A stretch of 6,788 bases of DNA from assembly GCA_041490205.1 (NCBI GenBank), contig JBGPSQ010000165.1:1-6788 (forward strand). The letters are read 5' to 3'. Numbering within the stretch: position 1 is the first letter of the stretch; every line of letters begins with the position of its first letter. This DNA is from DATDDB01 sp041490205 (GTDB lineage: Bacteria > Pseudomonadota > Gammaproteobacteria > Burkholderiales > Gallionellaceae). This document shows, in pieces, positions 1 to 5,432 of the stretch. The translations under genes were made by a program, and so were the position numbers. Under the pieces are notes generated by a model. That model saw only the letters and a program-made list of their open reading frames with translations, was not told where the DNA came from and ran no database searches.

Positions 1-2
1 AA

Positions 3-110
3 AAAGCCAAAGTAGATGCGTCTTTAAAATGTCCTGAAGGCAAACCATTATCAGTGGGTATGGATTACTGGCGGTTTCCAAAACACATTGGATATCCTGT
101 GTCATGCTGA
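3..110 (+). CDS. Possible C-terminal tail of an unidentified protein, 5' end outside window
   Basis: From base 3 an open frame of 35 codons runs to a TGA at 108-110 with no internal stop. The other two plus-strand frames stop early (TAG at 13-15, TGA at 35-37). The translated tail is mixed and protein-like (it includes CPEGKPL and MDYWRFPKHIGY), without low-complexity character. I do not recognise the family. The composition here is clearly more AT-rich than the genes downstream. The frame could be open by chance over this length, so it is offered only as a candidate for the end of an upstream gene on the same strand as the oxidoreductase. Confidence 0.3.
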   Translation, partial: KAKVDASLKCPEGKPLSVGMDYWRFPKHIGYPVSC

Positions 111-261
111 TTTTTGATCTCTCATTCGGCTATAATAATTCCATGCTATTAATTCTCATAATGAGTTCTTACCTGCCGTTGCGGGCGCTCATCGAGATTG
201 TGATTGAGATGCTATGCTGTGGCTGCCAGCCTGTTGTCATTAAACATTTGAGAGGTGTGAT
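111..261 (+). promoter_or_regulatory. AT-rich leader upstream of the AOR-family gene, candidate promoter region
   Basis: I see no convincing gene here. A perfect TATAAT lies at 131-136, but no good -35 box stands 16-18 bases upstream of it, so it is only a candidate -10 element. An 11-base palindrome, CTCAT-A-ATGAG, occupies 155-165, about 20 bases downstream of that hexamer, where an operator could sit. Position and base composition fit the promoter and leader of the oxidoreductase-MoaD pair. Nothing here identifies a regulator. Confidence 0.3.
250..257 (+). promoter_or_regulatory. Ribosome binding site of the AOR-family gene
   Basis: GAGAGGTG ends four bases before the ATG at 262 (the AGAGG core is six bases away). 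This supports that ATG as the start, and the N-terminal residues that follow fit the usual beginning of the AOR family. Confidence 0.6.
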
Positions 262-2160
262 ATGCCATACGGAAGCAATGCCAAAATTCTACGAGTCAAC
301 TTAACCACGGGCGCGCTTGCGGTTGAAGAACTCTCGGAAGATTTCTATCGCCTGTACCCGGGCGGCAAGGCGCTGGCGGGATATTTCCTGCTGCGTGAAA
401 TGCCGGTGCACACTGAGCCGTTCGCACCGGAGAATATGCTGATCCTTGCCAATGGGCTGCTGACCGGCTCGCCCGTGGCGACAGCGACGCGCTACGTAGT
501 CTCAGCGCGCTCTCCTTTGACGGGCGGCTACGGTGAATCGGAGGCGGGAGGATTCTGGGGACCGGAACTCAAGATGGCGGGCTTCGAAGCCGTCCTCATC
601 ACCGGCAAAGCCGCTGAACCGGCTTATTTATGGATACAGGATGGCAAAGCCGAGCTGCGTTCTGCTAAACATCTGTGGGGGCGGTCTCCCGTTGAGGTGC
701 AGGCGGACATCCGCGCCGAGTTGGGCGATGAAAAGATCCGTGTGCTGCAAATCGGCGTGGCGGGAGAAAACCTGGTGCGCTATGCGTGCATCACCAATGA
801 CCTGCGCCACTTCAACGGGCGCAACGGCATGGGCGCGGTGATGGGGTCCAAGAATCTCAGAGCTGTGGCGGTGCGCGGGCATCAACGCTATTTGACGCTG
901 GCGCACGATGCGGCCTCGCTGCAGGCGCTGGGCAAGCGACTCTCGCAGGAGGCGCAGAAACATCCGCAGAGCTGGGACCTGCAGCAGCGCGGCACGCCGG
1001 GGCTGGTCGAACCGCTGAACACAGGCGGCATACTGCCCACGCTCAACTTCCGCAAAGGCGCGTTTGAAGGCGTGGATAATATCAAGTGGGAGGCTTACGA
1101 GAAGCAGTTGCTCACCGCTCGTCGCAGCTGCTATGCCTGCGCCGTGCGCTGCAAGCGCGAGGTGGCGGTGGACGGGCGCGTCTCCGAGTATGGCGGACCG
1201 GAGTATGAGACGGTCGCTGCCTTCGGCTCGAACTGCGGGGTGGACGATTTGCAGGTCATCGCCAAAGCCAATGAGCTGTGCAACCAATGCTTGCTGGATA
1301 CTATTTCAACCGGCGCCACCATCGCATTCGCGATGGAATGCTTTGAGCACGGCCTGATCGGGCTGACGGATACCGATGGCATCGACCTGCGTTTTGGCAA
1401 TGCCTCGGCGATGCTCGCGATGATCGAAAGAATTGCCCTGCGGCAGGGCTTTGGCAATTTGCTGGCCGAGGGCAGCAAGCGCGCCGCGCAAGCCATCGGC
1501 GGCGAGGCGGCCTTCTTCGCCATGCAGGTCAAAGGTCAGGAGCTGGCCATGCACGAACCGCGCGGCAAATATAATGTGGGACTGGGATACGCCATTTCTG
1601 AAATCGGCGCAGACCATCTCGTCGTCGCGCACGACCCCATGCTGGCCAACCCTGATTCGCTCTCGTTCAAGGGCGCGCAGGCGCTTGGCATTCAGCAGGC
1701 ACAGCCTCCGCGCGTCTTTACGGAGGAGAAGACGAGTCACTTTTTCACGCTGGAACGCTGGACCAGTTTTGAAAAAGTCTCGGGGCTGTGTTTCTTCGGT
1801 CCCGCGCCGCGTTCATTTATCAACCCGAATGATGTGCTCGAAGCCGTCCGCGACGCCACCGGCTGGGAGGTCGATATGGAAGAAATCCTGCGGATGGGCG
1901 AGCGGGCGACCAACTTGGCGCGCGTCTTCAACGCCCGGGAGGGGTTCTCGCGCAAGGATGATGTCCTGCCTGAGCGGCTGTTCCAGGCTCTTGAGAATGG
2001 TGCTTTGCAGGGGCAGTCCATGCCTCGCGAAGACTTCGATCAGGCACTCACCCGTCTCTACAAGATAAAAGGCTGGGATGCCCAAACTGGCACGCCTACC
2101 CGGGAACGGCTGGAGGCGTTGTCGCTGGAGTGGGCAGCCGGGCTGCTGGAAACTCGATGA
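262..2160 (+). CDS. Aldehyde:ferredoxin oxidoreductase (AOR) family protein
   Basis: This complete 632-residue protein has the usual length of the tungsten/molybdenum bis-pterin AOR family. Cytoplasmic enzymes of the family oxidise aldehydes to carboxylic acids with ferredoxin, or act in related low-potential reactions. The N-terminal domain (about 1-205) has the family glycine signature YPGGKALAG (32-40), SPLTGGYGES (84-93) and the pterin-binding stretch around NGMGAVMGSKNLRA (188-201). The C-terminal domain carries CX2CX3C (Cys290, 293, 297) and a distant Cys510 in SGLC, the four expected ligands of the single [4Fe-4S] cluster. Further family blocks are GGPEYETVAAFGSNCG (311-326), LLDTISTGATIAFAMEC (344-360) and EPRGKYNVGLGYA (432-444). 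No signal peptide or membrane segment is seen. The gene overlaps a MoaD/ThiS-like gene by four bases. The family is certain; substrate, and tungsten versus molybdenum, cannot be read from the sequence. Confidence 0.95.
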   Translation: MPYGSNAKILRVNLTTGALAVEELSEDFYRLYPGGKALAGYFLLREMPVHTEPFAPENMLILANGLLTGSPVATATRYVVSARSPLTGGYGESEAGGFWGPELKMAGFEAVLITGKAAEPAYLWIQDGKAELRSAKHLWGRSPVEVQADIRAELGDEKIRVLQIGVAGENLVRYACITNDLRHFNGRNGMGAVMGSKNLRAVAVRGHQRYLTLAHDAASLQALGKRLSQEAQKHPQSWDLQQRGTPGLVEPLNTGGILPTLNFRKGAFEGVDNIKWEAYEKQLLTARRSCYACAVRCKREVAVDGRVSEYGGPEYETVAAFGSNCGVDDLQVIAKANELCNQCLLDTISTGATIAFAMECFEHGLIGLTDTDGIDLRFGNASAMLAMIERIALRQGFGNLLAEGSKRAAQAIGGEAAFFAMQVKGQELAMHEPRGKYNVGLGYAISEIGADHLVVAHDPMLANPDSLSFKGAQALGIQQAQPPRVFTEEKTSHFFTLERWTSFEKVSGLCFFGPAPRSFINPNDVLEAVRDATGWEVDMEEILRMGERATNLARVFNAREGFSRKDDVLPERLFQALENGALQGQSMPREDFDQALTRLYKIKGWDAQTGTPTRERLEALSLEWAAGLLETR

Positions 2161-2387
2161 GACTCCATCTCGGTGGCCAGTTTTCGTTTTATCTCCCCGG
2201 CCATCCGCGCTGGGTGGAAGTGGAATTGAAAGAACCGGCCCGGTTGAGCGAGGTGCTCGCCGGGCTGGGGATTCCGGTCGCCGAGATCAATCTGGCAGTG
2301 GTCAACGGCCAGATCGTGGACCTGCAGGAGGCTTTTGTATCAGCCCAGGATGAAGTCAAGTTATTTCCGCCGGTGGGTGGGGGCTAA
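2157..2387 (+). CDS. MoaD/ThiS-family small sulfur carrier protein
   Basis: This 76-residue protein has the beta-grasp (ubiquitin-like) pattern of MoaD/ThiS and ends in FPPVGGG, matching the family's FPPVAGG-type tail. In MoaD the terminal Gly-Gly is adenylylated and thiocarboxylated to donate sulfur for the pterin dithiolene. The ATG at 2157 was chosen over an in-frame one at 2130 because it makes an ATGA overlap with the oxidoreductase stop and begins directly with the first beta strand (MRLHLGGQF). The preceding Shine-Dalgarno is weak (CTGGAAA), which fits translational coupling. MoaD-like genes beside AOR genes are common, and the pairing suggests that it serves synthesis of the pterin cofactor for this oxidoreductase. 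A ThiS-like role in thiamine synthesis is less likely, as no thi genes are present. The central NLAVVNGQIVDL is typical of the family. Confidence 0.9.
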   Translation: MRLHLGGQFSFYLPGHPRWVEVELKEPARLSEVLAGLGIPVAEINLAVVNGQIVDLQEAFVSAQDEVKLFPPVGGG

Positions 2388-2433
2388 CAAGACGGTTGAC
2401 CGACGGGATTATCCAGACCAGCCAGTAGGAAAT
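2388..2433. other. Short gap between convergent genes
   Basis: These 46 bases separate the stop of the MoaD-like gene from the stop of the opposing methyltransferase gene. A shared bidirectional terminator would be expected here. I see no stem followed by a T-run in either direction; the only inverted pair is CGGT/ACCG at 2393-2402, whose two-base loop is too small to count. Termination may be Rho-dependent or occur inside the opposing gene. Confidence 0.5.
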
Positions 2434-3210
2434 TCAGTCTGTAAAATAAGCCAGGTCCAGAATGAATTGGGATTCTTCTTCGATTTTTTGATCCAGATCA
2501 CTGTATGTGTACCCCGCCCACTCACGCAGTTCCTGGAGGCTGGCGGCAAAGGTGTCGTCGGGAATCCCCCAGGTGTGCGAATGGGTGCGGTTGGCAATCT
2601 CCTCAATTACATCGCACACGGTGATAGCACGGGAAAAGCGGACGACTTCGACCTGTCTCACCTCCGCTCCCATTTTGAGCAGTTCATCATATAAATCCTT
2701 TTCGCTCTGGATGCCCGGCCGCTGTGAACTGACACCGAGCGCTTTCACCCGGCCTTGCCAGAAGTCTCTCACCTGCTTCCGTACAGATTCACCCTCCTGA
2801 TCCCTTGCATTGATATAGACACCCCCCGGTCTCAATACCCGCCGGTATTCGCGCATCGCCTCGCGCCATGGACCGACCAGGTGCATTACATGGCAGGTGA
2901 GCAGCGCATCGAAGTGCTTGCCCGGAAAAGGCAGCTGGGATGCATCTGCTTGCACCAGCCGCGCGGGTGGGAATTTCTGGCGTAACTGTGTCATCATCTT
3001 GGTGGACAGGTCACAGCCGATCAGATCCGCGCCGCGTTCCAGCAGCGGGATGCTGACCCGGCCTGTTCCCGTGCCCACATCGAGGATGCGCCCGCCCGGT
3101 CTGGTTACGTCCAGGATGGCTCGAATCCCCAACGTGGCGACCGGTTCGGGCAGATCGCGGGTGCTGTCGTAGAAACTCGCGGCGCGGTCGAAGGAAAGGC
3201 CTGCGTTCAT
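2434..3210 (-). CDS. Class I SAM-dependent methyltransferase, substrate unknown
   Basis: This complete 258-residue protein has a seven-strand Rossmann-like methyltransferase domain. Motif I is RILDVGTGTGR (41-51), binding the SAM amino-acid part. The acidic residue at the end of strand 2 is Asp67 (GCDLS). Motif II/III is ADASQLPFPGKHFD (88-101), and the post-motif loop is LRPGG (126-130). The start of the domain (FDRAASFYDSTR) is of the UbiE/Methyltransf_11 type common in small-molecule methyltransferases. The C-terminal part (about 150-258) is less conserved, contains RTHSHTWGIPDDTF and probably forms the substrate cap. The ATG lies nine bases after the iolO-like stop with only a weak Shine-Dalgarno (GGAA in the preceding gene), so co-transcription and coupling are likely. 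Whether it acts on an inositol-related compound or simply follows the operon cannot be decided. It ends tail-to-tail with the MoaD-like gene. Confidence 0.9.
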   Translation of the reverse strand: MNAGLSFDRAASFYDSTRDLPEPVATLGIRAILDVTRPGGRILDVGTGTGRVSIPLLERGADLIGCDLSTKMMTQLRQKFPPARLVQADASQLPFPGKHFDALLTCHVMHLVGPWREAMREYRRVLRPGGVYINARDQEGESVRKQVRDFWQGRVKALGVSSQRPGIQSEKDLYDELLKMGAEVRQVEVVRFSRAITVCDVIEEIANRTHSHTWGIPDDTFAASLQELREWAGYTYSDLDQKIEEESQFILDLAYFTD

Positions 3211-3219
3211 GTGATTTGG

Positions 3220-4026
3220 CTATTCCATCTGGCGCAGGTGGGTGATGCTCATTTGCGCCGCTGTCTCGGCGTTAGGTCCGGGCATGAATTCACCGGAGAC
3301 CCAGCCCTGATAGCCGGTGGTAAAAAGCGCGTTCAGGATGGACCTGAAATCCAAATGTCCCGCGCCGGGATACCAGCGGTTGGAGTCTGCAACGTGGAAG
3401 TGAAAGATGTGCGCACCACAGGCGCGGATGCTCGCCTCGATGCTTGGCTCCTCGATGTTCATGTGGAAGGTATCGAGCAGCAGGCCGAAATTGTCTGCGC
3501 CGACGCGCTCGATGAGTTCCAGTCCCTGCGAGGTGTTGTTGATGAGCGTTGTTTCGTAGCGGTTGATGGGTTCCAGCGCCAGGCGGATGTCATGCGGACG
3601 GGCGGCCTCGCTGCACTCGTGAAGGGCGTTGACGAGCCAGTCTATCGCCTGGGCTTGCTCCACGCCCGGTTTGAGGACGCCGCGAATCAACCCGATAATG
3701 ATGACGGCCTCGAAGCGGATGGCAGCAGGCACATGACTCTTGATGCGTTCGATTGCGAGGTGCCGAATCGCCGGGTCTGGGTCGGTGAACGACAGCCCTT
3801 CCTCACCCCAAGCCTGACCGGTGCCGATGGCGGGCACGCTCAACTTGTGCTTGCGGACGAGTCCCTCCAGGGAATCCAGATCAACCAGTTTGGGGTCGCG
3901 GATAGCGAGTTCGACGCCGTCATAACCAAAGGATGCGATGCGTGCCAGGTTCGTCTCCAGGTCGCCTTTGAAAGTGGCGGCCTGGAATTGAGCGGGCTGG
4001 GTCGAAAGGACAATGGACAGGTTCAT
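3220..4026 (-). CDS. iolO: IolO-like 5-keto-L-gluconate epimerase (TIM-barrel sugar epimerase)
   Basis: This 268-residue protein belongs to the xylose isomerase-like TIM-barrel (AP endonuclease 2) superfamily of sugar isomerases and epimerases. The four expected metal ligands are visible: Glu152 in LEPINRYE, Asp185 in LLDTFHMN, His211 in FHVADSNRW and Glu246 in SGEFMP, an arrangement shared with D-tagatose 3-epimerases. From memory, the N-terminus (SIVLSTQ, FKGDL), IGTGQAW (67-73), VIIIGLIRG and HVADSNRWYPGAGH closely follow Thermotoga maritima TM0416 (IolO), which epimerises 5-keto-L-gluconate to D-tagaturonate. The neighbouring iolM-, iolN- and iolG-like genes support the same role. The ATG is preceded by GGAG at a seven-base spacing. 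Alternatives are a ketose 3-epimerase or hydroxypyruvate isomerase-like enzyme. The superfamily is certain; the exact reaction rests on remembered resemblance plus gene context. Confidence 0.85.
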   Translation of the reverse strand: MNLSIVLSTQPAQFQAATFKGDLETNLARIASFGYDGVELAIRDPKLVDLDSLEGLVRKHKLSVPAIGTGQAWGEEGLSFTDPDPAIRHLAIERIKSHVPAAIRFEAVIIIGLIRGVLKPGVEQAQAIDWLVNALHECSEAARPHDIRLALEPINRYETTLINNTSQGLELIERVGADNFGLLLDTFHMNIEEPSIEASIRACGAHIFHFHVADSNRWYPGAGHLDFRSILNALFTTGYQGWVSGEFMPGPNAETAAQMSITHLRQME

Positions 4027-4033
4027 TACTTTT

Positions 4034-4070
4034 CTCCCCCCTCTCCTGTTCGGGGAGAGGGGCGGGGGTG
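4034..4070. repeat. GC-rich palindrome between iolM and iolO, REP-like
   Basis: CCCCTCTCC at 4038-4046 and GGAGAGGGG at 4054-4062 are perfect 9-bp inverted arms around a seven-base loop (TGTTCGG), followed by a G-rich flank up to about 4075. Such CCCTCTCC/GGAGAGGG sequences with a trailing G-rich arm resemble dispersed REP-type elements I know from several bacterial genomes, but only one copy is present here. On the minus strand the edge of the element supplies the GGAG (4034-4037) used as Shine-Dalgarno by the iolO-like gene. A hairpin in the mRNA here could protect the upstream iolM transcript end or hinder iolO translation. There is no T-run, so it is not a typical intrinsic terminator. 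Confidence 0.7.
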
Positions 4071-4078
4071 TGGGTGAA

Positions 4079-5275
4079 TTATTTAGCGATGTAAGTTACT
4101 TTGCACTCCGAGCGGTCGGTCTGCAACTTGATGACGTTTGCGGGCAGTTCCTCCAGGCTGACTTTCTTGGTGCTCATGGGGGTCATGTCCATGCCGGAAG
4201 CCATGCATTCGATGACGCGCGGGAAGTTGCCGTGCCCGGAATGTCCCTGCGCACCGATGATGCGGGCACGTCGTACCTGCAGCACTTCGCCGGTCACGGG
4301 CATCTTGGCTTCGGCGCGGGCGGTGACGACCACGGTGCTGTTAAGCGTGCGGCCTTCCCAGATGACGCGCTCGATGCCGGGATAAACAACTTCCGGCAGG
4401 CCGGTGGCTTCCATGAACAGGTCAGCGCCCATGCCGTCAGTAATTTCGAGCACGCGGTCGGCAAAGTTTTCCTTGGCAGGGTTGATGTGGTAATCGGCGC
4501 CCAGTTTCAGCGCCATGGCGGCGCGTTCCGGTTGGGTTTCGGAGATGATGACCTTTGAGGCCCCGGCGTGCTTGAGAATGGCGCAGGCTGCGATGCCCAC
4601 CGGCCCCGCGCCCAGGATGACGACCCGGTCGCCCGGGCGGATTCCGCCGCCGCGCTCAATGACGGCGTTGTAGGCCACAGCCGTCGGTTCGACCAGACTG
4701 CCCGCGACGAAAATATCATCGCCTGTGTAATTTTTCCGCAGCGGTTCCAGACTCCAGATGGTGCGGGCAGGCAGCACCAAATATTTGGTGTACGCGCCGT
4801 TGACGTTAAAGCCGACTTCATCCAATTGCTCGCAGTGATTGGGCTGGCCGTCGGCGCAGGGCTTGCATTGTCCGCACCACAGCATTTCCTCGGAGGTGAC
4901 CGGCTCGCCGCCTTTGAAGGGTTTGTTGGTTCGTTTGTCACGGGCGTTTTTGCCCGCTTCCACAACCACGCCGGAGAATTCGTGCCCCAGGATGCTGGGG
5001 AAACCGGTCAGACCGGGATAAAAGATGTACCCGTCTTTTTCAGCCTGTGCCATATGAACATCCGAGCCGCAGATGCCACAGGCTTTGACTTCCAAAAGCA
5101 CTTGCTCCGGTCCCGGTGTGGGGATGTCGTATTCGCGGATCTCAAAGCGCGGATTGCGCCATACCTGGCTTCCCAAGTACGTCTGGCGGCCTTCGATATC
5201 TTTCGCGCCGAGTTTGAATCCAGGCTTGGGAGCCCAGTCTGCGATCAGGGTGACGCCTTGCATTTTGCCTTTCAT
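4079..5275 (-). CDS. iolM: IolM-like zinc-dependent medium-chain dehydrogenase (second inositol oxidation)
   Basis: This 398-residue protein is a complete zinc-containing medium-chain dehydrogenase. The catalytic zinc site is Cys66 (ACGICGSDVH) with His98-Glu99 (LGHEF). The structural zinc site is Cys134, 137, 140 and 148. The Rossmann motif is GAGPVG (222-227). Glu246 at the end of the second Rossmann strand (IISE) would bind the adenosine ribose, so NAD is the likelier cofactor. From memory, several long stretches (the N-terminal GxxDIEGRxTYLGSxVWR, YPGLTGFP, GSLVEPTxVAYNAV, GEVxQVRRA, GxQGHSGHG) follow T. maritima TM0412, IolM, which oxidises 2-keto-myo-inositol. The roughly 40 residues before the GroES-like fold are longer than in ordinary sorbitol or threonine dehydrogenases and are part of that resemblance. 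AAGGAGT stands five bases before the chosen ATG. A generic polyol dehydrogenase is the alternative, but context argues for IolM. Confidence 0.87.
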   Translation of the reverse strand: MKGKMQGVTLIADWAPKPGFKLGAKDIEGRQTYLGSQVWRNPRFEIREYDIPTPGPEQVLLEVKACGICGSDVHMAQAEKDGYIFYPGLTGFPSILGHEFSGVVVEAGKNARDKRTNKPFKGGEPVTSEEMLWCGQCKPCADGQPNHCEQLDEVGFNVNGAYTKYLVLPARTIWSLEPLRKNYTGDDIFVAGSLVEPTAVAYNAVIERGGGIRPGDRVVILGAGPVGIAACAILKHAGASKVIISETQPERAAMALKLGADYHINPAKENFADRVLEITDGMGADLFMEATGLPEVVYPGIERVIWEGRTLNSTVVVTARAEAKMPVTGEVLQVRRARIIGAQGHSGHGNFPRVIECMASGMDMTPMSTKKVSLEELPANVIKLQTDRSECKVTYIAK

Positions 5276-5280
5276 GATTT

Positions 5281-5287
5281 ACTCCTT
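5281..5287 (-). promoter_or_regulatory. Ribosome binding site of the iolM-like gene
   Basis: On the minus strand AAGGAGT ends five bases before the ATG at 5275. This fixes the first of two nearby in-frame ATGs (residues 1 and 5) as the start. The site lies just outside the inverted-repeat element at 5299-5430, so translation starts beyond that hairpin. Confidence 0.75.
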
Positions 5288-5298
5288 TTTCAATTTTG

Positions 5299-5430
5299 TG
5301 TCATTGCGAACGAACGTTCTTAGCGAGTGAAGCAATCTCCGTTTAATCGGTGGATGCTTCTCGATGATATTTTCCCGTCAAGCGGGAGATTGTCACGCCG
5401 TAGGAAGTGCATCGGCGACTCGCAATGACA
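5299..5430. repeat. 132-bp inverted-repeat element between iolN and iolM (non-coding, MITE/REP-like)
   Basis: The element is bounded by perfect 11-bp inverted repeats, TGTCATTGCGA (5299-5309) and TCGCAATGACA (5420-5430). An inner pair CAATCTCC (5333-5340) and GGAGATTG (5385-5392) is also perfect, and a small central hairpin is formed by CCCG/CGGG (5374-5377 and 5383-5386). The nested arms would allow one long imperfect hairpin in RNA or DNA. It fills nearly the whole 157-base gap and ends two bases from the iolN stop codon. It has no coding capacity. Its wording (TCATTGCGA, GAAGCAATCTCC) resembles a dispersed non-coding repeat I recognise from many bacterial genomes, typically written with the ends TGTCATTGCGAG and CTCGCAATGACA. 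No transposase is present. It may affect read-through or mRNA stability between iolN and iolM. Confidence 0.85.
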
Positions 5431-5432
5431 GG

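Noticed and set aside
104..304. Small plus-strand ORF running into the start of the AOR-family gene
   Set aside because: It has no ribosome site and overlaps the real start in another frame. The residue mix looks like translated AT-rich leader, although its hydrophobic start could suggest a membrane peptide.
628..1287. Minus-strand open frame (219 codons) inside the AOR-family gene
   Set aside because: It lies wholly within a confidently assigned gene, has no recognisable motif, and has a composition typical of a reverse-strand shadow.
2388..2433. Intrinsic bidirectional terminator between the convergent genes
   Set aside because: No adequate stem-loop with a T-run is present; the only inverted pair has a two-base loop.
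3211..4077. Long plus-strand open frame (288 codons) opposite the iolO-like gene
   Set aside because: It is the antisense shadow of a gene with complete catalytic motifs and a good ribosome site; its translation shows no family pattern and it lacks a Shine-Dalgarno.
4079..5275. Interpretation as L-threonine or sorbitol dehydrogenase
   Set aside because: The zinc motifs are shared, but the longer N-terminus, the remembered resemblance to TM0412 and the neighbouring genes favour IolM.
4568..5323. Plus-strand open frame (251 codons) opposite the iolM-like gene
   Set aside because: It is antisense to a zinc dehydrogenase with both zinc sites intact. High GC leaves the opposite strand open by chance.
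5299..5430. Complete insertion sequence
   Set aside because: Terminal inverted repeats are present, but the element is only 132 bases, has no transposase, and shows no obvious flanking target duplication.
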